From: an uncultured Croceitalea sp.
Lineage (GTDB): Bacteria; Bacteroidota; Bacteroidia; Flavobacteriales; Flavobacteriaceae
Direction: 5' to 3'
NCBI GenBank assembly: GCA_937969515.1
Contig: CALBVX010000015.1
Coordinates: 1-39,864, forward strand
DNA length: 39,864 nt
Of this stretch, positions 17,317-26,267 are shown one piece after another. The notes beneath the pieces are model-generated. The model did not search any database and was not told the origin of the DNA. It was given only the letters and a program-made list of their open reading frames with translations. Numbering within the stretch: the first letter of the stretch is position 1; each line of letters starts with the position of its first letter. The translations under genes were made by a program, and so were the position numbers.

Positions 17317-18504
17317 TTACATTTTACTATCTAAGTATTTACCTGTTTCCTTATGTCCAAATTCAGGAATCATATCAAAAAACAAGTCAATAATTGGCTC
17401 TTTTGTCCATATGTCCTGATTTCTTATATCTTTTATTTGCTTTTCAAAATAATCCAGTTTTTCAGGTTCAATGTTCATACCATTTTTTACTATACCAAGG
17501 TTTTGAAAACGATTCATATCAAGGTTTTCTTTATCCGTAAAAAACTCTTCAAAATCTTTCTCTCCAGTAGTATCACTATCAACAAACAAACAGGGCCATT
17601 TCCCTTTACTTGGAAGGGTTTTGGCTAAATCTCTTGCTTGCTGTTCATTATCGCATAGATAGGCTTCATAACCCAGTTTCTCTAAATATTTTACTGCTAT
17701 ATCCGCAAATGAAATCAAGTGTAAATCTTCACTCAATTTAGGAAAGAAAATATCTCTATTATGCCCAAAAACACATGACATTAAACAGAGTTCTCCGCTT
17801 TCTTTCGGGATAACAAAATATCGTTTGATATCTTTTGGGGCAACTATAGGCTGACCCTTCTTTATTCTCTGGTCAAAACCATATAACAGAGACCCGTCAG
17901 AAAATGCAACATTAGCGAAACGCGCAGTGGAAATTGGTATTTGCGCGCTATTTCTCATCAAAAACATTTCCATAATCCGTTTGGATGCACCCATCATATT
18001 CACAGGATTTGCAGCCTTATCAGTAGAAACACAAAAATATTTTTTTGAACCTTTGGCAATTGCCTGTTTTATAGTTTTGTCTGTGTTAAAAATGTTTACG
18101 TCAATCATGCGCATTAAAGTAAAAGGGTCTTTTTCACTTCTTACGTGTTTCAAAGCCGAAAGATTCAATATGTAATCATAGCAACCATCTGATTCAATAA
18201 AAGCATCATATTCCTTTGATCCAATATCTAATGCATAAGTTTGGAAATCACCATCAATATAACCAAATGAACTACGAATATCCCGCACAAGTTCAACCAT
18301 ATTGTTCTCGCTGATATCAACAATATGAAGTTTTTGAGGGTTTCTCTTAAATATTTCTTTTGTCACAGCCTGACCTATTGACCCTGCCCCACCAATTACC
18401 AAAAAAGAAGATTGTTCAACAATGTTAGTAAGTTCATTTTCAATCGCCTGAATATCATTAACAAACAGCTCTTTTTGTCTCCCTATTAGTTGAAGATAAT
18501 TCAT
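17317..18504 (-). CDS. Nucleotide-GlcNAc 4,6-dehydratase, configuration-retaining type (LegB role)
   Basis: This 395-residue short-chain dehydrogenase belongs to the polysaccharide-biosynthesis (PglF/FlaA1) group. The NAD(P) motif GGAGSIG is at residues 38-44, ALKHVRSEKDP follows near 117, and the active-site segment STDKAANPVNMMGASKR is at 160-176. The Asp-Lys pair is D162/K163. The position that is Tyr in inverting FlaA1/PseB enzymes is Met171 here, as in PglF. This points to a 4-keto product retaining C5 configuration and hence to legionaminic rather than pseudaminic acid. About 100 extra C-terminal residues (from about 290) exceed the core fold. It starts directly after the Wzz-like stop, with no spacer. 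Confidence 0.87.
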   Translation of the reverse strand: MNYLQLIGRQKELFVNDIQAIENELTNIVEQSSFLVIGGAGSIGQAVTKEIFKRNPQKLHIVDISENNMVELVRDIRSSFGYIDGDFQTYALDIGSKEYDAFIESDGCYDYILNLSALKHVRSEKDPFTLMRMIDVNIFNTDKTIKQAIAKGSKKYFCVSTDKAANPVNMMGASKRIMEMFLMRNSAQIPISTARFANVAFSDGSLLYGFDQRIKKGQPIVAPKDIKRYFVIPKESGELCLMSCVFGHNRDIFFPKLSEDLHLISFADIAVKYLEKLGYEAYLCDNEQQARDLAKTLPSKGKWPCLFVDSDTTGEKDFEEFFTDKENLDMNRFQNLGIVKNGMNIEPEKLDYFEKQIKDIRNQDIWTKEPIIDLFFDMIPEFGHKETGKYLDSKM

Positions 18505-19488
18505 TTAAATTTCCTTTGATTTCTTATTAAAATAAATGAAAATAGATGTTAAAAAGAAACCTCCTAAAAAGATTAGAGGAATCTTTACTATGGTTTTGCT
18601 AAAAACTGCTTTTTGAACCTCTTGCGCTTTTCCAAAATTGATTATTTTGATAGCCTCTGTTTTTTGTGAAAGTTCCAATTTCTTTGATTCGATGTCCTTA
18701 ATCAATGTGTTTTTAAGATTAAATAATCCTGTTATATTTAAACGCTCTTGATTATCTAGGACAATCCTATCATTGCCTTCAATATTGTCATTTTGGGTCA
18801 TTCTTTTGGAATAGTTGGAAATCAATTCATCAACTTGTTTCAACAATGATTTATTCTCCTCTATTCTCCTTTTAGCATTCTCTTGATGAATTTCTAAAAG
18901 TCCGTCAAAATATTCATTGGAATTAATATATGCCATTACTTTCTCCGCAAATAGTTTTCCTTTACTTGCCTCTTTATAAAGAAAGGTGATTCTGTGGTTA
19001 AAAGAACTTTTATTTTGCAATTCTGCTCGCACAATATCCGCAACAGCATCAGTATTTTCAAAACTTTGCAAAAGTTCTAAAAATTTCATTTCACTTTCAG
19101 AACTTTTTTTACCGTCGTCCACTGGAGCAATGCTTATCTCAAATCCTGACAAGTCCTCTATATCCAATCCAATCTCTTGAAAGAATCCAATGTTTTTTGA
19201 TCTAATATTCGCCTGGATCTCATCTACAACATCATACAAATAGTTTTTACTTTCTATTTGGGGCTTAACAATTACCTCCGTTTTCAATTTTTTGCTTATA
19301 ATCCGATTTAGACCATACCCCATAGCAGCGCCTAAAACAATAAGGCCTAAAAGGATTAATGCATTTTTTTTAAGGTATAGAAACAACCTTAAAAAAGCTC
19401 TAAAAAGCTCATTGAAACCTTTCCCTATTAATTGAAACAGCTGCCCTAAATCTATTTCATCAGAACTATTTGCTTGGTTATTTGCCAT
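18505..19488 (-). CDS. Wzz-like chain-length regulator
   Basis: This 327-residue protein has two membrane segments (about 43-62 and 297-316) around a long helical, charged region, the usual topology of polysaccharide co-polymerases of the Wzz type. No tyrosine-kinase domain follows the second segment, so it resembles O-antigen rather than capsule-type regulators. The classical Pro-rich motif near the second segment is only weakly present (KIPLIFLGGFF). It would sit in the inner membrane with a periplasmic helical bundle and set glycan length. It is the first gene of the nonulosonate operon and has a good -7 element 39 bases upstream. Assignment rests on topology and context more than on strong motifs. 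Confidence 0.7.
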   Translation of the reverse strand: MANNQANSSDEIDLGQLFQLIGKGFNELFRAFLRLFLYLKKNALILLGLIVLGAAMGYGLNRIISKKLKTEVIVKPQIESKNYLYDVVDEIQANIRSKNIGFFQEIGLDIEDLSGFEISIAPVDDGKKSSESEMKFLELLQSFENTDAVADIVRAELQNKSSFNHRITFLYKEASKGKLFAEKVMAYINSNEYFDGLLEIHQENAKRRIEENKSLLKQVDELISNYSKRMTQNDNIEGNDRIVLDNQERLNITGLFNLKNTLIKDIESKKLELSQKTEAIKIINFGKAQEVQKAVFSKTIVKIPLIFLGGFFLTSIFIYFNKKSKEI

Positions 19489-19527
19489 GATTAGTTAAAA
19501 AATTAGTGTTCTAAAATTTAGCTATCA

Positions 19528-19535
19528 CAAATATA
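19528..19535 (-). promoter_or_regulatory. Candidate -7 element (TATATTTG) for the Wzz/nonulosonate operon
   Basis: On the minus strand TATATTTG fits the Bacteroidota consensus TAnnTTTG exactly and lies 39 bases before the start codon of the Wzz-like gene. The nearest TTG (19552-19550) is only 14 bases upstream of it, shorter than the usual 17-23, so the -33 box is uncertain. It would drive the gene block from 19488 to the terminator at 8821. Confidence 0.45.
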
Positions 19536-19605
19536 GTGGGTTTTTACCTCAAGATAATGCTTGGGTTAATTTTAAAGAGACTGCCCTATTTCTAAATTTA
19601 AATAT

Positions 19606-20469
19606 TCACTCATTAAATGCTAGTCTTTTAATACATTCCTTTAAACTCTCTTCCCAAGAAGGAATGTTGATGCCAACAATATTTTTAATTTTAGTCTTAT
19701 CCATAACACTATACATGGGGCGATTAGCTGAAGTGACAAAGTCTTTTGCTTTAACAGTACGTATCTTAACCTTAATATCACTCAAATCAAAAATAGCAGT
19801 TGCAAAATCATACCAACTTGCCACACCTTCATTGCTATAGTGATAAATACCAAAAGGTATTTTATTGTTTTTTATGATTGAAATAAGTACTAATGCCAAA
19901 TCTCTTGCATAAGTGGGAGTCCCTATTTGGTCTGAAACAACTCGCACTTCATTTTTATCCTTGGCCAGTCGAAGCATGGTCTTCAAGAAATTATTTCCAT
20001 ATTCCAAATAGAGCCATGAGGTTCTAATAATAAAATAGTGCTCTAATACTTCCTCAACTACCTTTTCACCTTGCAGTTTTGTGATGCCATAAACATTTAA
20101 TGGGTTGGGCTCGTCAACTTCTGTATAGGGTTGTGTTTGTTTTCCATCAAACACAAAATCTGTTGAAATATGAATTAAAATAGCTTTATGCTTCTTACAT
20201 GCTTTTGCAAGATTTTCAACTCCTAAAACGTTAACAGCTAGAGCATAATCCTCGTTCGATTCAGCCTTATCAACCGCTGTATAAGCCGCACAATTGACAC
20301 AATAAACAACAGTATTACTTTCGAAAAAAGCATTTACGCTCTCCCTGTTGGTAATATCCAATTCAGCTTTATCTGTAAAAATGAAATTCAATTCTTTTGA
20401 ATCTTTGGCGACATCTTTAATACACCTCCCTAATTGCCCGTTGCTACCAGTTACAAGTATACTTTTCAT
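19606..20469 (-). CDS. rfbD: dTDP-4-dehydrorhamnose reductase
   Basis: This 287-residue SDR enzyme carries out the last step of dTDP-L-rhamnose synthesis, reducing dTDP-4-keto-L-rhamnose with NAD(P)H. The cofactor motif TGSNGQLG lies at residues 7-14, ISTDFVFDG follows mid-protein, and the YGITKLQGE segment supplies the YxxxK catalytic pair. GIYHYSNEG is typical for RfbD. ATG at 20469 overlaps the rfbC stop by 4 bases. It is the last gene of the rhamnose block; 117 bases separate it from the Wzz-like gene. Confidence 0.95.
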   Translation of the reverse strand: MKSILVTGSNGQLGRCIKDVAKDSKELNFIFTDKAELDITNRESVNAFFESNTVVYCVNCAAYTAVDKAESNEDYALAVNVLGVENLAKACKKHKAILIHISTDFVFDGKQTQPYTEVDEPNPLNVYGITKLQGEKVVEEVLEHYFIIRTSWLYLEYGNNFLKTMLRLAKDKNEVRVVSDQIGTPTYARDLALVLISIIKNNKIPFGIYHYSNEGVASWYDFATAIFDLSDIKVKIRTVKAKDFVTSANRPMYSVMDKTKIKNIVGINIPSWEESLKECIKRLAFNE

Positions 20470-21011
20470 AATCTGGCTTCGCTTAAAATAGGTAAGTTCA
20501 AATCTCTCTCTGAAGCTTTAATTTTATCCGGCTCTATTCTCCAATCAATATTCAAGGTAGGGTCATTGTATATTATCCCTCCTTCACTAGCCTTATTATA
20601 ATAGTTGTCACATTTGTAAAAGAACTCTGCTGATTCTGATAACGTTACAAATCCATGGCCAAAACCTCTAGGAATAAATACTTGTTTCTTATTACTATCA
20701 CTTAACTCTATTGCAATATGTTGGCCAAAAGTAATAGAGCCTTTTCGCAAATCAACTACTACATCTAATACTTCTCCATGCAAAACGCGAACTAATTTTG
20801 CCTGTGCGTGTTCGCCTATTTGATAATGTATAGCTCTAATTACTCCTTTTGTTGAAAAGGATTGATTGTCTTGTACAAAATTAATCTCAGCACCGATTCC
20901 TTCATCAAAAACCTGTTTGTTGTAAGATTCAAAAAAAGAGCCTCTTTTATCGTTAAAAACATCTGGTTCTATAACAAAACAACCCTTTAGTTTGGTTTCT
21001 GTAAAAGTCAT
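20466..21011 (-). CDS. rfbC: dTDP-4-dehydrorhamnose 3,5-epimerase
   Basis: This 181-residue cupin-fold epimerase converts dTDP-4-keto-6-deoxyglucose to the L-rhamno form. Family signatures are [18 protein letters not shown] (catalytic His region), [21 protein letters not shown], and [15 protein letters not shown]. The length is standard. It is coupled by ATGA overlaps to rfbA upstream and rfbD downstream, as expected for enzymes of one pathway. Confidence 0.96.
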   Translation of the reverse strand: MTFTETKLKGCFVIEPDVFNDKRGSFFESYNKQVFDEGIGAEINFVQDNQSFSTKGVIRAIHYQIGEHAQAKLVRVLHGEVLDVVVDLRKGSITFGQHIAIELSDSNKKQVFIPRGFGHGFVTLSESAEFFYKCDNYYNKASEGGIIYNDPTLNIDWRIEPDKIKASERDLNLPILSEARL

Positions 21012-21877
21012 TTGTTCTTATTTAAAATACCTAATAAGCTTGCACCGTAACCACTTTTCGCTAAAGGCTTAGCCAAAGCTCGCAACTGCACTTCATTAAT
21101 ATAGCCCATCTCAAAAGCTGCAGCCTCTATTGCTCCAATTTTTAACCCTTGGCGCTCTTCAATTACCTCTACAAATTGGGAGGCCTGCATTAAAGATTGG
21201 AAAGTTCCCGTATCCAACCATGCAGTTCCTGCATCTAAAATGCTGACATTAAGTTTATTCTCTTCTAGATAAGCTTTATTAATATCTGTTATTTCCAACT
21301 CTCCTCTTTGGCTAGGTGAAATCTTCTTTGCAATTTCTACTACGTTATTATCATAAAAATAAATTCCTGGTACAACGTAATTGGATTTAGGATGCTCCGG
21401 CTTTTCTTCAATACTTATCGCTTTACCATTTTCATCGAATTCAACGACACCATACCTTTCTGGGTCATTAACACGGTACGCATAGATAACACCTCCATCC
21501 GGGTTAGTATTAGATTGTAAAAGTTTATTTAACCCAGAGCCATAAAAAATATTATCTCCAAGAATTAAGGCAACTTTGTCATTTCCAATAAATTCTTCGC
21601 CAATAATAAATGCTTCTGCCAGTCCATTTGGTTTCTCTTGAGCAGCATATGAAAATGAGCAACCATATTTTTCTCCATCACCGAGCAAGTCTCTAAACAA
21701 TGGCAAATCTTTTGGTGTAGAAATTATCAAAATTTCATTAATTCCTGAATACATTAAAGTGGATAAAGGATAATAAATCATCGGCTTATTATAAATAGGC
21801 ATCAATTGCTTACTTATTGATAAGGTAAGTGGATGTAACCGAGTTCCAGAACCGCCAGCTAAAATTATTCCCTTCAT
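21008..21877 (-). CDS. rfbA: Glucose-1-phosphate thymidylyltransferase
   Basis: This 289-residue nucleotidyltransferase makes dTDP-glucose from glucose-1-phosphate and dTTP. It starts with [21 protein letters not shown], the NTP-binding signature of Rml[11 protein letters not shown] (metal/substrate binding), [11 protein letters not shown] and the C-terminal [15 protein letters not shown] segment are all present. It is the short RmlA form with normal length. ATG at 21877 is 35 bases after rfbB, and the 3' end overlaps rfbC by 4 bases. Confidence 0.96.
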   Translation of the reverse strand: MKGIILAGGSGTRLHPLTLSISKQLMPIYNKPMIYYPLSTLMYSGINEILIISTPKDLPLFRDLLGDGEKYGCSFSYAAQEKPNGLAEAFIIGEEFIGNDKVALILGDNIFYGSGLNKLLQSNTNPDGGVIYAYRVNDPERYGVVEFDENGKAISIEEKPEHPKSNYVVPGIYFYDNNVVEIAKKISPSQRGELEITDINKAYLEENKLNVSILDAGTAWLDTGTFQSLMQASQFVEVIEERQGLKIGAIEAAAFEMGYINEVQLRALAKPLAKSGYGASLLGILNKNK

Positions 21878-21912
21878 TTTTTACGTATTAAAACCTCTTT
21901 ATTTTACTATTC

Positions 21913-22956
21913 CTATAAGTACATTTTTGAATAGTATTCTTGATACTCACCTGATGTTACATTCTTTAACCATTCTTCGTTTTCTAAATACCAATCAATT
22001 GTTTTTTCAAGACCTTCCTCAAAAGTGACAGAGGGTTTCCACCCTAGTTCTGTGTTTATCTTACTGGCATCTATTGCATATCTTAAATCATGCCCTGGTC
22101 TATCCTTTACAAAACTTATGAGGTTTTGAGATGTCCCAGCAGGATTATTCAATCTACTATCCATCTTGTCACAGAGCAGTTTTACTAAATCTATATTCTT
22201 CCATTCATTAAACCCTCCAATATTATAGGTTTCTTGGTTGGTTCCTTTGTGGAATACTAAATCTATAGCTTCAGCATGATCTTCTACATATAACCAGTCT
22301 CTTGTGTAGTTTCCATCACCATATACTGGCAAAGGTTTTTTTTCGATTATATTATTGATAAAAAGAGGAATCAATTTTTCGGGAAAATGATTAGGGCCAT
22401 AATTGTTGGAACAATTGGAAATCACATAAGGTAAACCGTATGTTTCCCCATAAGACCTAACAAAATGGTCAGAACTAGCTTTTGATGCTGAGTATGGCGA
22501 ATTAGGATTGTAAGGTGTTTTCTCGGTAAAAAGACCTTCACTTTCTAAAGACCCATATACCTCATCCGTACTAATATGGTAAAAACGTTTACCTTCAATA
22601 TTGCTTTTCCATAAATTTTTTGCTGCATTTAAAAGATTTACAGTGCCAAAAATATTGGTCTTAACAAAAGCTAATGGGTCTTTTATAGAACGGTCTACAT
22701 GAGACTCTGCTGCTAAATGAATTATTCCGTCAAACCTATATTTCTCAAAAACTCGGTTTACAAAAGATGTATCAACAATATCTCCTTTTATAAAAGTATA
22801 GTTATTGGCGCGCTCAATGTCTCTTAAATTTTCTAAGTTGCCCGCGTAAGTGAGCTTATCGAAATTAAAAATATGATACTGAGGGTAATTTTTTACCAGT
22901 CTTCTAATAACATGAGACCCTATAAAACCCGCTCCTCCTGTTATAAGTAAATTCAT
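21913..22956 (-). CDS. rfbB: dTDP-glucose 4,6-dehydratase
   Basis: This 347-residue extended SDR enzyme oxidises and dehydrates dTDP-glucose to the 4-keto-6-deoxy sugar. The NAD motif TGGAGFIGSHV is at the N-terminus, the HLAAESHVDRSI segment follows, then STDEVYGSL (catalytic Asp-Glu pair) and YSASKASSDH (YxxxK). Length and motifs are standard for RmlB. It is the first gene of the rhamnose block, 67 bases after the DUF6909-like gene on the same strand. I found no convincing promoter in that gap, so read-through from upstream is possible. Confidence 0.96.
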   Translation of the reverse strand: MNLLITGGAGFIGSHVIRRLVKNYPQYHIFNFDKLTYAGNLENLRDIERANNYTFIKGDIVDTSFVNRVFEKYRFDGIIHLAAESHVDRSIKDPLAFVKTNIFGTVNLLNAAKNLWKSNIEGKRFYHISTDEVYGSLESEGLFTEKTPYNPNSPYSASKASSDHFVRSYGETYGLPYVISNCSNNYGPNHFPEKLIPLFINNIIEKKPLPVYGDGNYTRDWLYVEDHAEAIDLVFHKGTNQETYNIGGFNEWKNIDLVKLLCDKMDSRLNNPAGTSQNLISFVKDRPGHDLRYAIDASKINTELGWKPSVTFEEGLEKTIDWYLENEEWLKNVTSGEYQEYYSKMYL

Positions 22957-23023
22957 AAAAAAGATTATAGTGTTCTTAGAATGCAGCCAAAAATCTCATT
23001 TTAAATCATAAACATAGACCGTG

Positions 23024-24733
23024 TTAGTTGCCGAACACTTGCTCTAAAATTTTATCCGTGATTAAATAAGTAGGCTTCACGCCTGTGGTGCCAAGTCCTC
23101 CAGAGGCTAAAGTGCTTCCTGTTTCTAAAGGATTATCAGAGGCGTAATACGCATATCTAACTTTGACCTCTTTACTTATGCTTTTACGTATTTGGGAAGC
23201 CGATTGAATAGCCTTTTGGTAATGTACGCCTTCCATTTCCAAACCGATAACGTTCCAGGTAGAATCGTAAAAAAACTGCAGAATATCCTTATTCTGTAGA
23301 GAGGTTCCTAAAACGGTCACCATAGTACCTTCCAATACTTTTAAGCCATTCCCTTTAAAGTCTTTGGCACAAAGTTCGTTCTTGAAGGGATAGTTATCCG
23401 CGGTGCCTTCAAAAATATGGGCGGAGGGAATCATTAAATCTCCTTTACCTCCTTCTAAAATTCCAGCCTTACCCATTATAGAAACCGAATCAACGTTTAA
23501 AAATAATTTCTCGCCAGCAACTTCATAAGGCTTAAGCAACTCATCGATAGTTTCGTAAGCCTGCTCTCCAAAGGCATAATCCATTACAAATATAACAGGT
23601 TTTTCTGCCTCAGGTCCGTCCTCAGAAAAATTGTAACAACAGGCTGCCTTTGCCGCTTTTGCCATATCAAAAATTTGAACATCAATGTTTGCTCCTGATT
23701 TATCATCAATATAAATCATCCCATTTTTAGTGGCCATTTCCGTCACTTTCTCCCTTAAATCTTTATTTGCAGAAGAACTAAGTGTTTCATAAATGTCCAA
23801 GGAGTCGGTATTTGGAAACTCTTGTTTCAACGCCTTTTTGGCGAACAACGAATTCATAACACTGTGCATGTTGGCACTGATAATATGAAGCGGTCTATGA
23901 AATAATCCGTTTTTCTTAAGCGTTTCTTTTATGGTATCTGCCCATCTTTCACCATGAATATGATGTCCTATTCTTTCGCGAAGAAGCGGCGTAAAGGTAA
24001 CTGTTCTCTTATCACCTGTCGTTTCTTCTTCTATGGCTAATTTACCCAACCAATACACAATATTCAAAAAGCGATCCGGTCGGCTTTTGGACTTTAGTTT
24101 ATCATGGATATCAGAAACCTCATCAAAAGACCTTCCTAAAATATTGGCCGTATGGATAAGGGCAACTTCTCTTTCTGCATCCGTTTTGTCCGTTTTGAGA
24201 ATAAATTCTACCAACTTTTCCCAGTCGCGTACGGTTGCTTTTCCATCTTCTATTAAAACTCTGTCACAAATCTTACCAGATTCAACATAAAGAAAAGTCA
24301 AATGGGTAAGAATGTCGTAAATATCAGAACGCCCCCTGGTAATTTCTATATTCATTTGCTCATCATCGATACGATAGCAATTTCTTCTTCTTTTTGGAGG
24401 AACTATCGGTTTTAGATGCGATTTTGAAAAACCTTCATCTGAAGTTAGATTGATGAAACGGCACTCTTCAATGCCTATCGGAAGTCGCTCTAAAACGTAA
24501 ATAAGTCCGTTCAATTCTGCTTTTTCCTCAGCAATAGTGCCATAAATTTCAGGTCGTAACGAAAGTAAAGCATTACGGAGTGCATTACCCGAAACCCCTG
24601 AAGGTTTATAAAAACCTCTATTGAGCAAATGGCGCATGGTAATGTACAAGCGCTCAATAGCGTTTGTGGATTCTTGAGCTCTAGTTGTTTCTTTGATTTT
24701 TGTACCCATATCGACTTCTTTACAAAAGTACAT
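23024..24733 (-). CDS. DUF6909-like protein with nucleoside-phosphorylase-like C-terminus
   Basis: This large soluble protein (569 residues from the ATG at 24733; a second ATG at 24709 would give 561) resembles a conserved Bacteroidota family of unknown function that I know as DUF6909. The N-terminal 300 residues are mainly helical and charged, with PPKRRRNCYRIDD and THLTFLYVESGKICDR. The last 170 residues recall purine nucleoside phosphorylases and MTA/SAH nucleosidases: KAGILEGGKGDLMIPSA, MVTVLGTSLQNKDILQFF and IGLEMEGVHY (E499-G502). In that superfamily a Met-Glu pair binds the ribose. This similarity is read by eye. It lies 35 bases after the GH3-like gene and is probably in the same operon. 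Function unknown. Confidence 0.65.
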   Translation of the reverse strand: MYFCKEVDMGTKIKETTRAQESTNAIERLYITMRHLLNRGFYKPSGVSGNALRNALLSLRPEIYGTIAEEKAELNGLIYVLERLPIGIEECRFINLTSDEGFSKSHLKPIVPPKRRRNCYRIDDEQMNIEITRGRSDIYDILTHLTFLYVESGKICDRVLIEDGKATVRDWEKLVEFILKTDKTDAEREVALIHTANILGRSFDEVSDIHDKLKSKSRPDRFLNIVYWLGKLAIEEETTGDKRTVTFTPLLRERIGHHIHGERWADTIKETLKKNGLFHRPLHIISANMHSVMNSLFAKKALKQEFPNTDSLDIYETLSSSANKDLREKVTEMATKNGMIYIDDKSGANIDVQIFDMAKAAKAACCYNFSEDGPEAEKPVIFVMDYAFGEQAYETIDELLKPYEVAGEKLFLNVDSVSIMGKAGILEGGKGDLMIPSAHIFEGTADNYPFKNELCAKDFKGNGLKVLEGTMVTVLGTSLQNKDILQFFYDSTWNVIGLEMEGVHYQKAIQSASQIRKSISKEVKVRYAYYASDNPLETGSTLASGGLGTTGVKPTYLITDKILEQVFGN

Positions 24734-24768
24734 GGAAATTCCTTGAAAAGTAAATGGCTGACTTTAGT

Positions 24769-26262
24769 TTATGTTGTGAAGGGTTGAATTGCATCCGCTA
24801 CTTTTCTATCGTTAGCCAAGCGTTGTACTTTATTTTGCCCCCCCAATTTGCCTAGTGTTTTCATATAATTTTGAAAACCATCTTTAGAAACTTGTGTTAC
24901 TTTGAGTTGCTGCAGAATTTTACCGTCGATCAAATCAAAATAATAACTGTTCTGTTTTTGCATTGAAGTATCTAAAATGGAACAGAATTTTTCTAGCTGA
25001 GTGGGTGGTTTTTCAAACTCGACAAACCATTCATGATAAGGCAAGCCTTCCTTTGGTGTAGTTTGTGGTGCTACCGTGAATTCATTTACTTCGGCATCAG
25101 TTTCTTCAATGGCCAGTCGCATCGCTTCTTCTACTTCTTTAGCAATTACATGTTCGCCAAAGGCTGAAATAAAATGTTTAATCCTGCCAGAGACTACTAT
25201 TTTATAGGGTTTTAATGAAATAAACTGAACGGTATCTCCTAGATTATACCCCCATAAACCAGCGTCGGTGCTAATAATCATAGCGTAGTTAACCCCTAGC
25301 TCTACATCTTTGATAGTAAGACGTTGAGGATTTTCGGTATAAAAATCATCTGCCTTTACAAACTCATAGAATATCCCTGAATTGAGTAAAAGCAACATCC
25401 CCTTTTCTTTTTGGGAATCTTGATAGGCAAAAAACCCTTCACTTGCGGGGAATAGTTCGATACTATCTACCTTTCGGCCAATCAAATTTTCAAACTTTGA
25501 ACGATAGGGTTCATAATTAACCCCACCATAAATGAACAATTGAAAATTTTCAAACAACTCACCTACCTTTTTGCCAGTTTTTAAATTTAACTTTTCAAAA
25601 TACATCTGAACCCAAGATGGTATCCCGGCTATAACGGACATATCTTCTTTTTCAGTTTCCTTGATTATCTCATTGACCTTGGTTTCCCAATCTTCAATAC
25701 AGTTGGTTTCCCAACTGGGCAGTCGGTTTTTCTGTAGGTAGCTCGGCACATAGTGCGCCGATATGCCCGAAAGCCTCCCTAATTTAATGCCATTTTTATC
25801 TTCCAGAACCGGACTGCCTTGCAGAAAAATCATCTTACCATTAACAAAATCTGCGTTACCCGTTTCATGTATGTAATTTAGAATGGCATTTCTGGAAGCT
25901 TCTACCTGATTCTTAATAGATGATTTGGTAATGGGAATATATTTAGCGCCAGAAGTGGTACCGGAAGTTTTTGCGAAATAAATAGGCTTACCCGGCCAAA
26001 GCACATCTTCTCTGCCTTCTATAATTTTTTCAACATAAGCCTTAAGCTCCTCGTAATCTCTTATCGGCACCTGCCTTGTAAAATCTTCATAGGTTTGAAT
26101 AGATTCAAAATTATGGTCTTGGCCAAACTGAGTGGTTATGGCAGCACGTATAAGATTATCAAAAACCTGTTTTTGGGCTTTATGCGGATTTAAAATCCAA
26201 TCGGTATTTTTTTTTGCTATTCTTTTGGCGAAGAGCTTCGCGGCAAATGCTTTAAGCGACAT
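24769..26262 (-). CDS. GH3-like acyl-adenylate-forming enzyme
   Basis: This 497-residue protein belongs to the GH3 superfamily, named after plant enzymes that adenylate and conjugate carboxylic acids such as auxin. The ATP-binding loop AKTSGTTSGAK lies at about residues 97-107, LFPASEGFFAYQ in mid-protein is the second nucleotide-binding element, and GLWGYNLGDTVQF is the family Y-x-L-G-D motif. Bacteroidota carry a conserved copy whose substrate is unknown to me; the auxin link should not be transferred. The start at 26262 (MSLKAF) is an ATG 5 bases after the M23 stop; an upstream TTG at 26271 is possible. Probably co-transcribed with both neighbours. Confidence 0.87.
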   Translation of the reverse strand: MSLKAFAAKLFAKRIAKKNTDWILNPHKAQKQVFDNLIRAAITTQFGQDHNFESIQTYEDFTRQVPIRDYEELKAYVEKIIEGREDVLWPGKPIYFAKTSGTTSGAKYIPITKSSIKNQVEASRNAILNYIHETGNADFVNGKMIFLQGSPVLEDKNGIKLGRLSGISAHYVPSYLQKNRLPSWETNCIEDWETKVNEIIKETEKEDMSVIAGIPSWVQMYFEKLNLKTGKKVGELFENFQLFIYGGVNYEPYRSKFENLIGRKVDSIELFPASEGFFAYQDSQKEKGMLLLLNSGIFYEFVKADDFYTENPQRLTIKDVELGVNYAMIISTDAGLWGYNLGDTVQFISLKPYKIVVSGRIKHFISAFGEHVIAKEVEEAMRLAIEETDAEVNEFTVAPQTTPKEGLPYHEWFVEFEKPPTQLEKFCSILDTSMQKQNSYYFDLIDGKILQQLKVTQVSKDGFQNYMKTLGKLGGQNKVQRLANDRKVADAIQPFTT

Positions 26263-26267
26263 AGGTA

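Noticed and set aside
24769-26262. Auxin (plant hormone) conjugating enzyme
   Set aside because: The GH3 name comes from plant homologues; the bacterial copy is conserved next to envelope genes and nothing in the sequence shows an auxin substrate.
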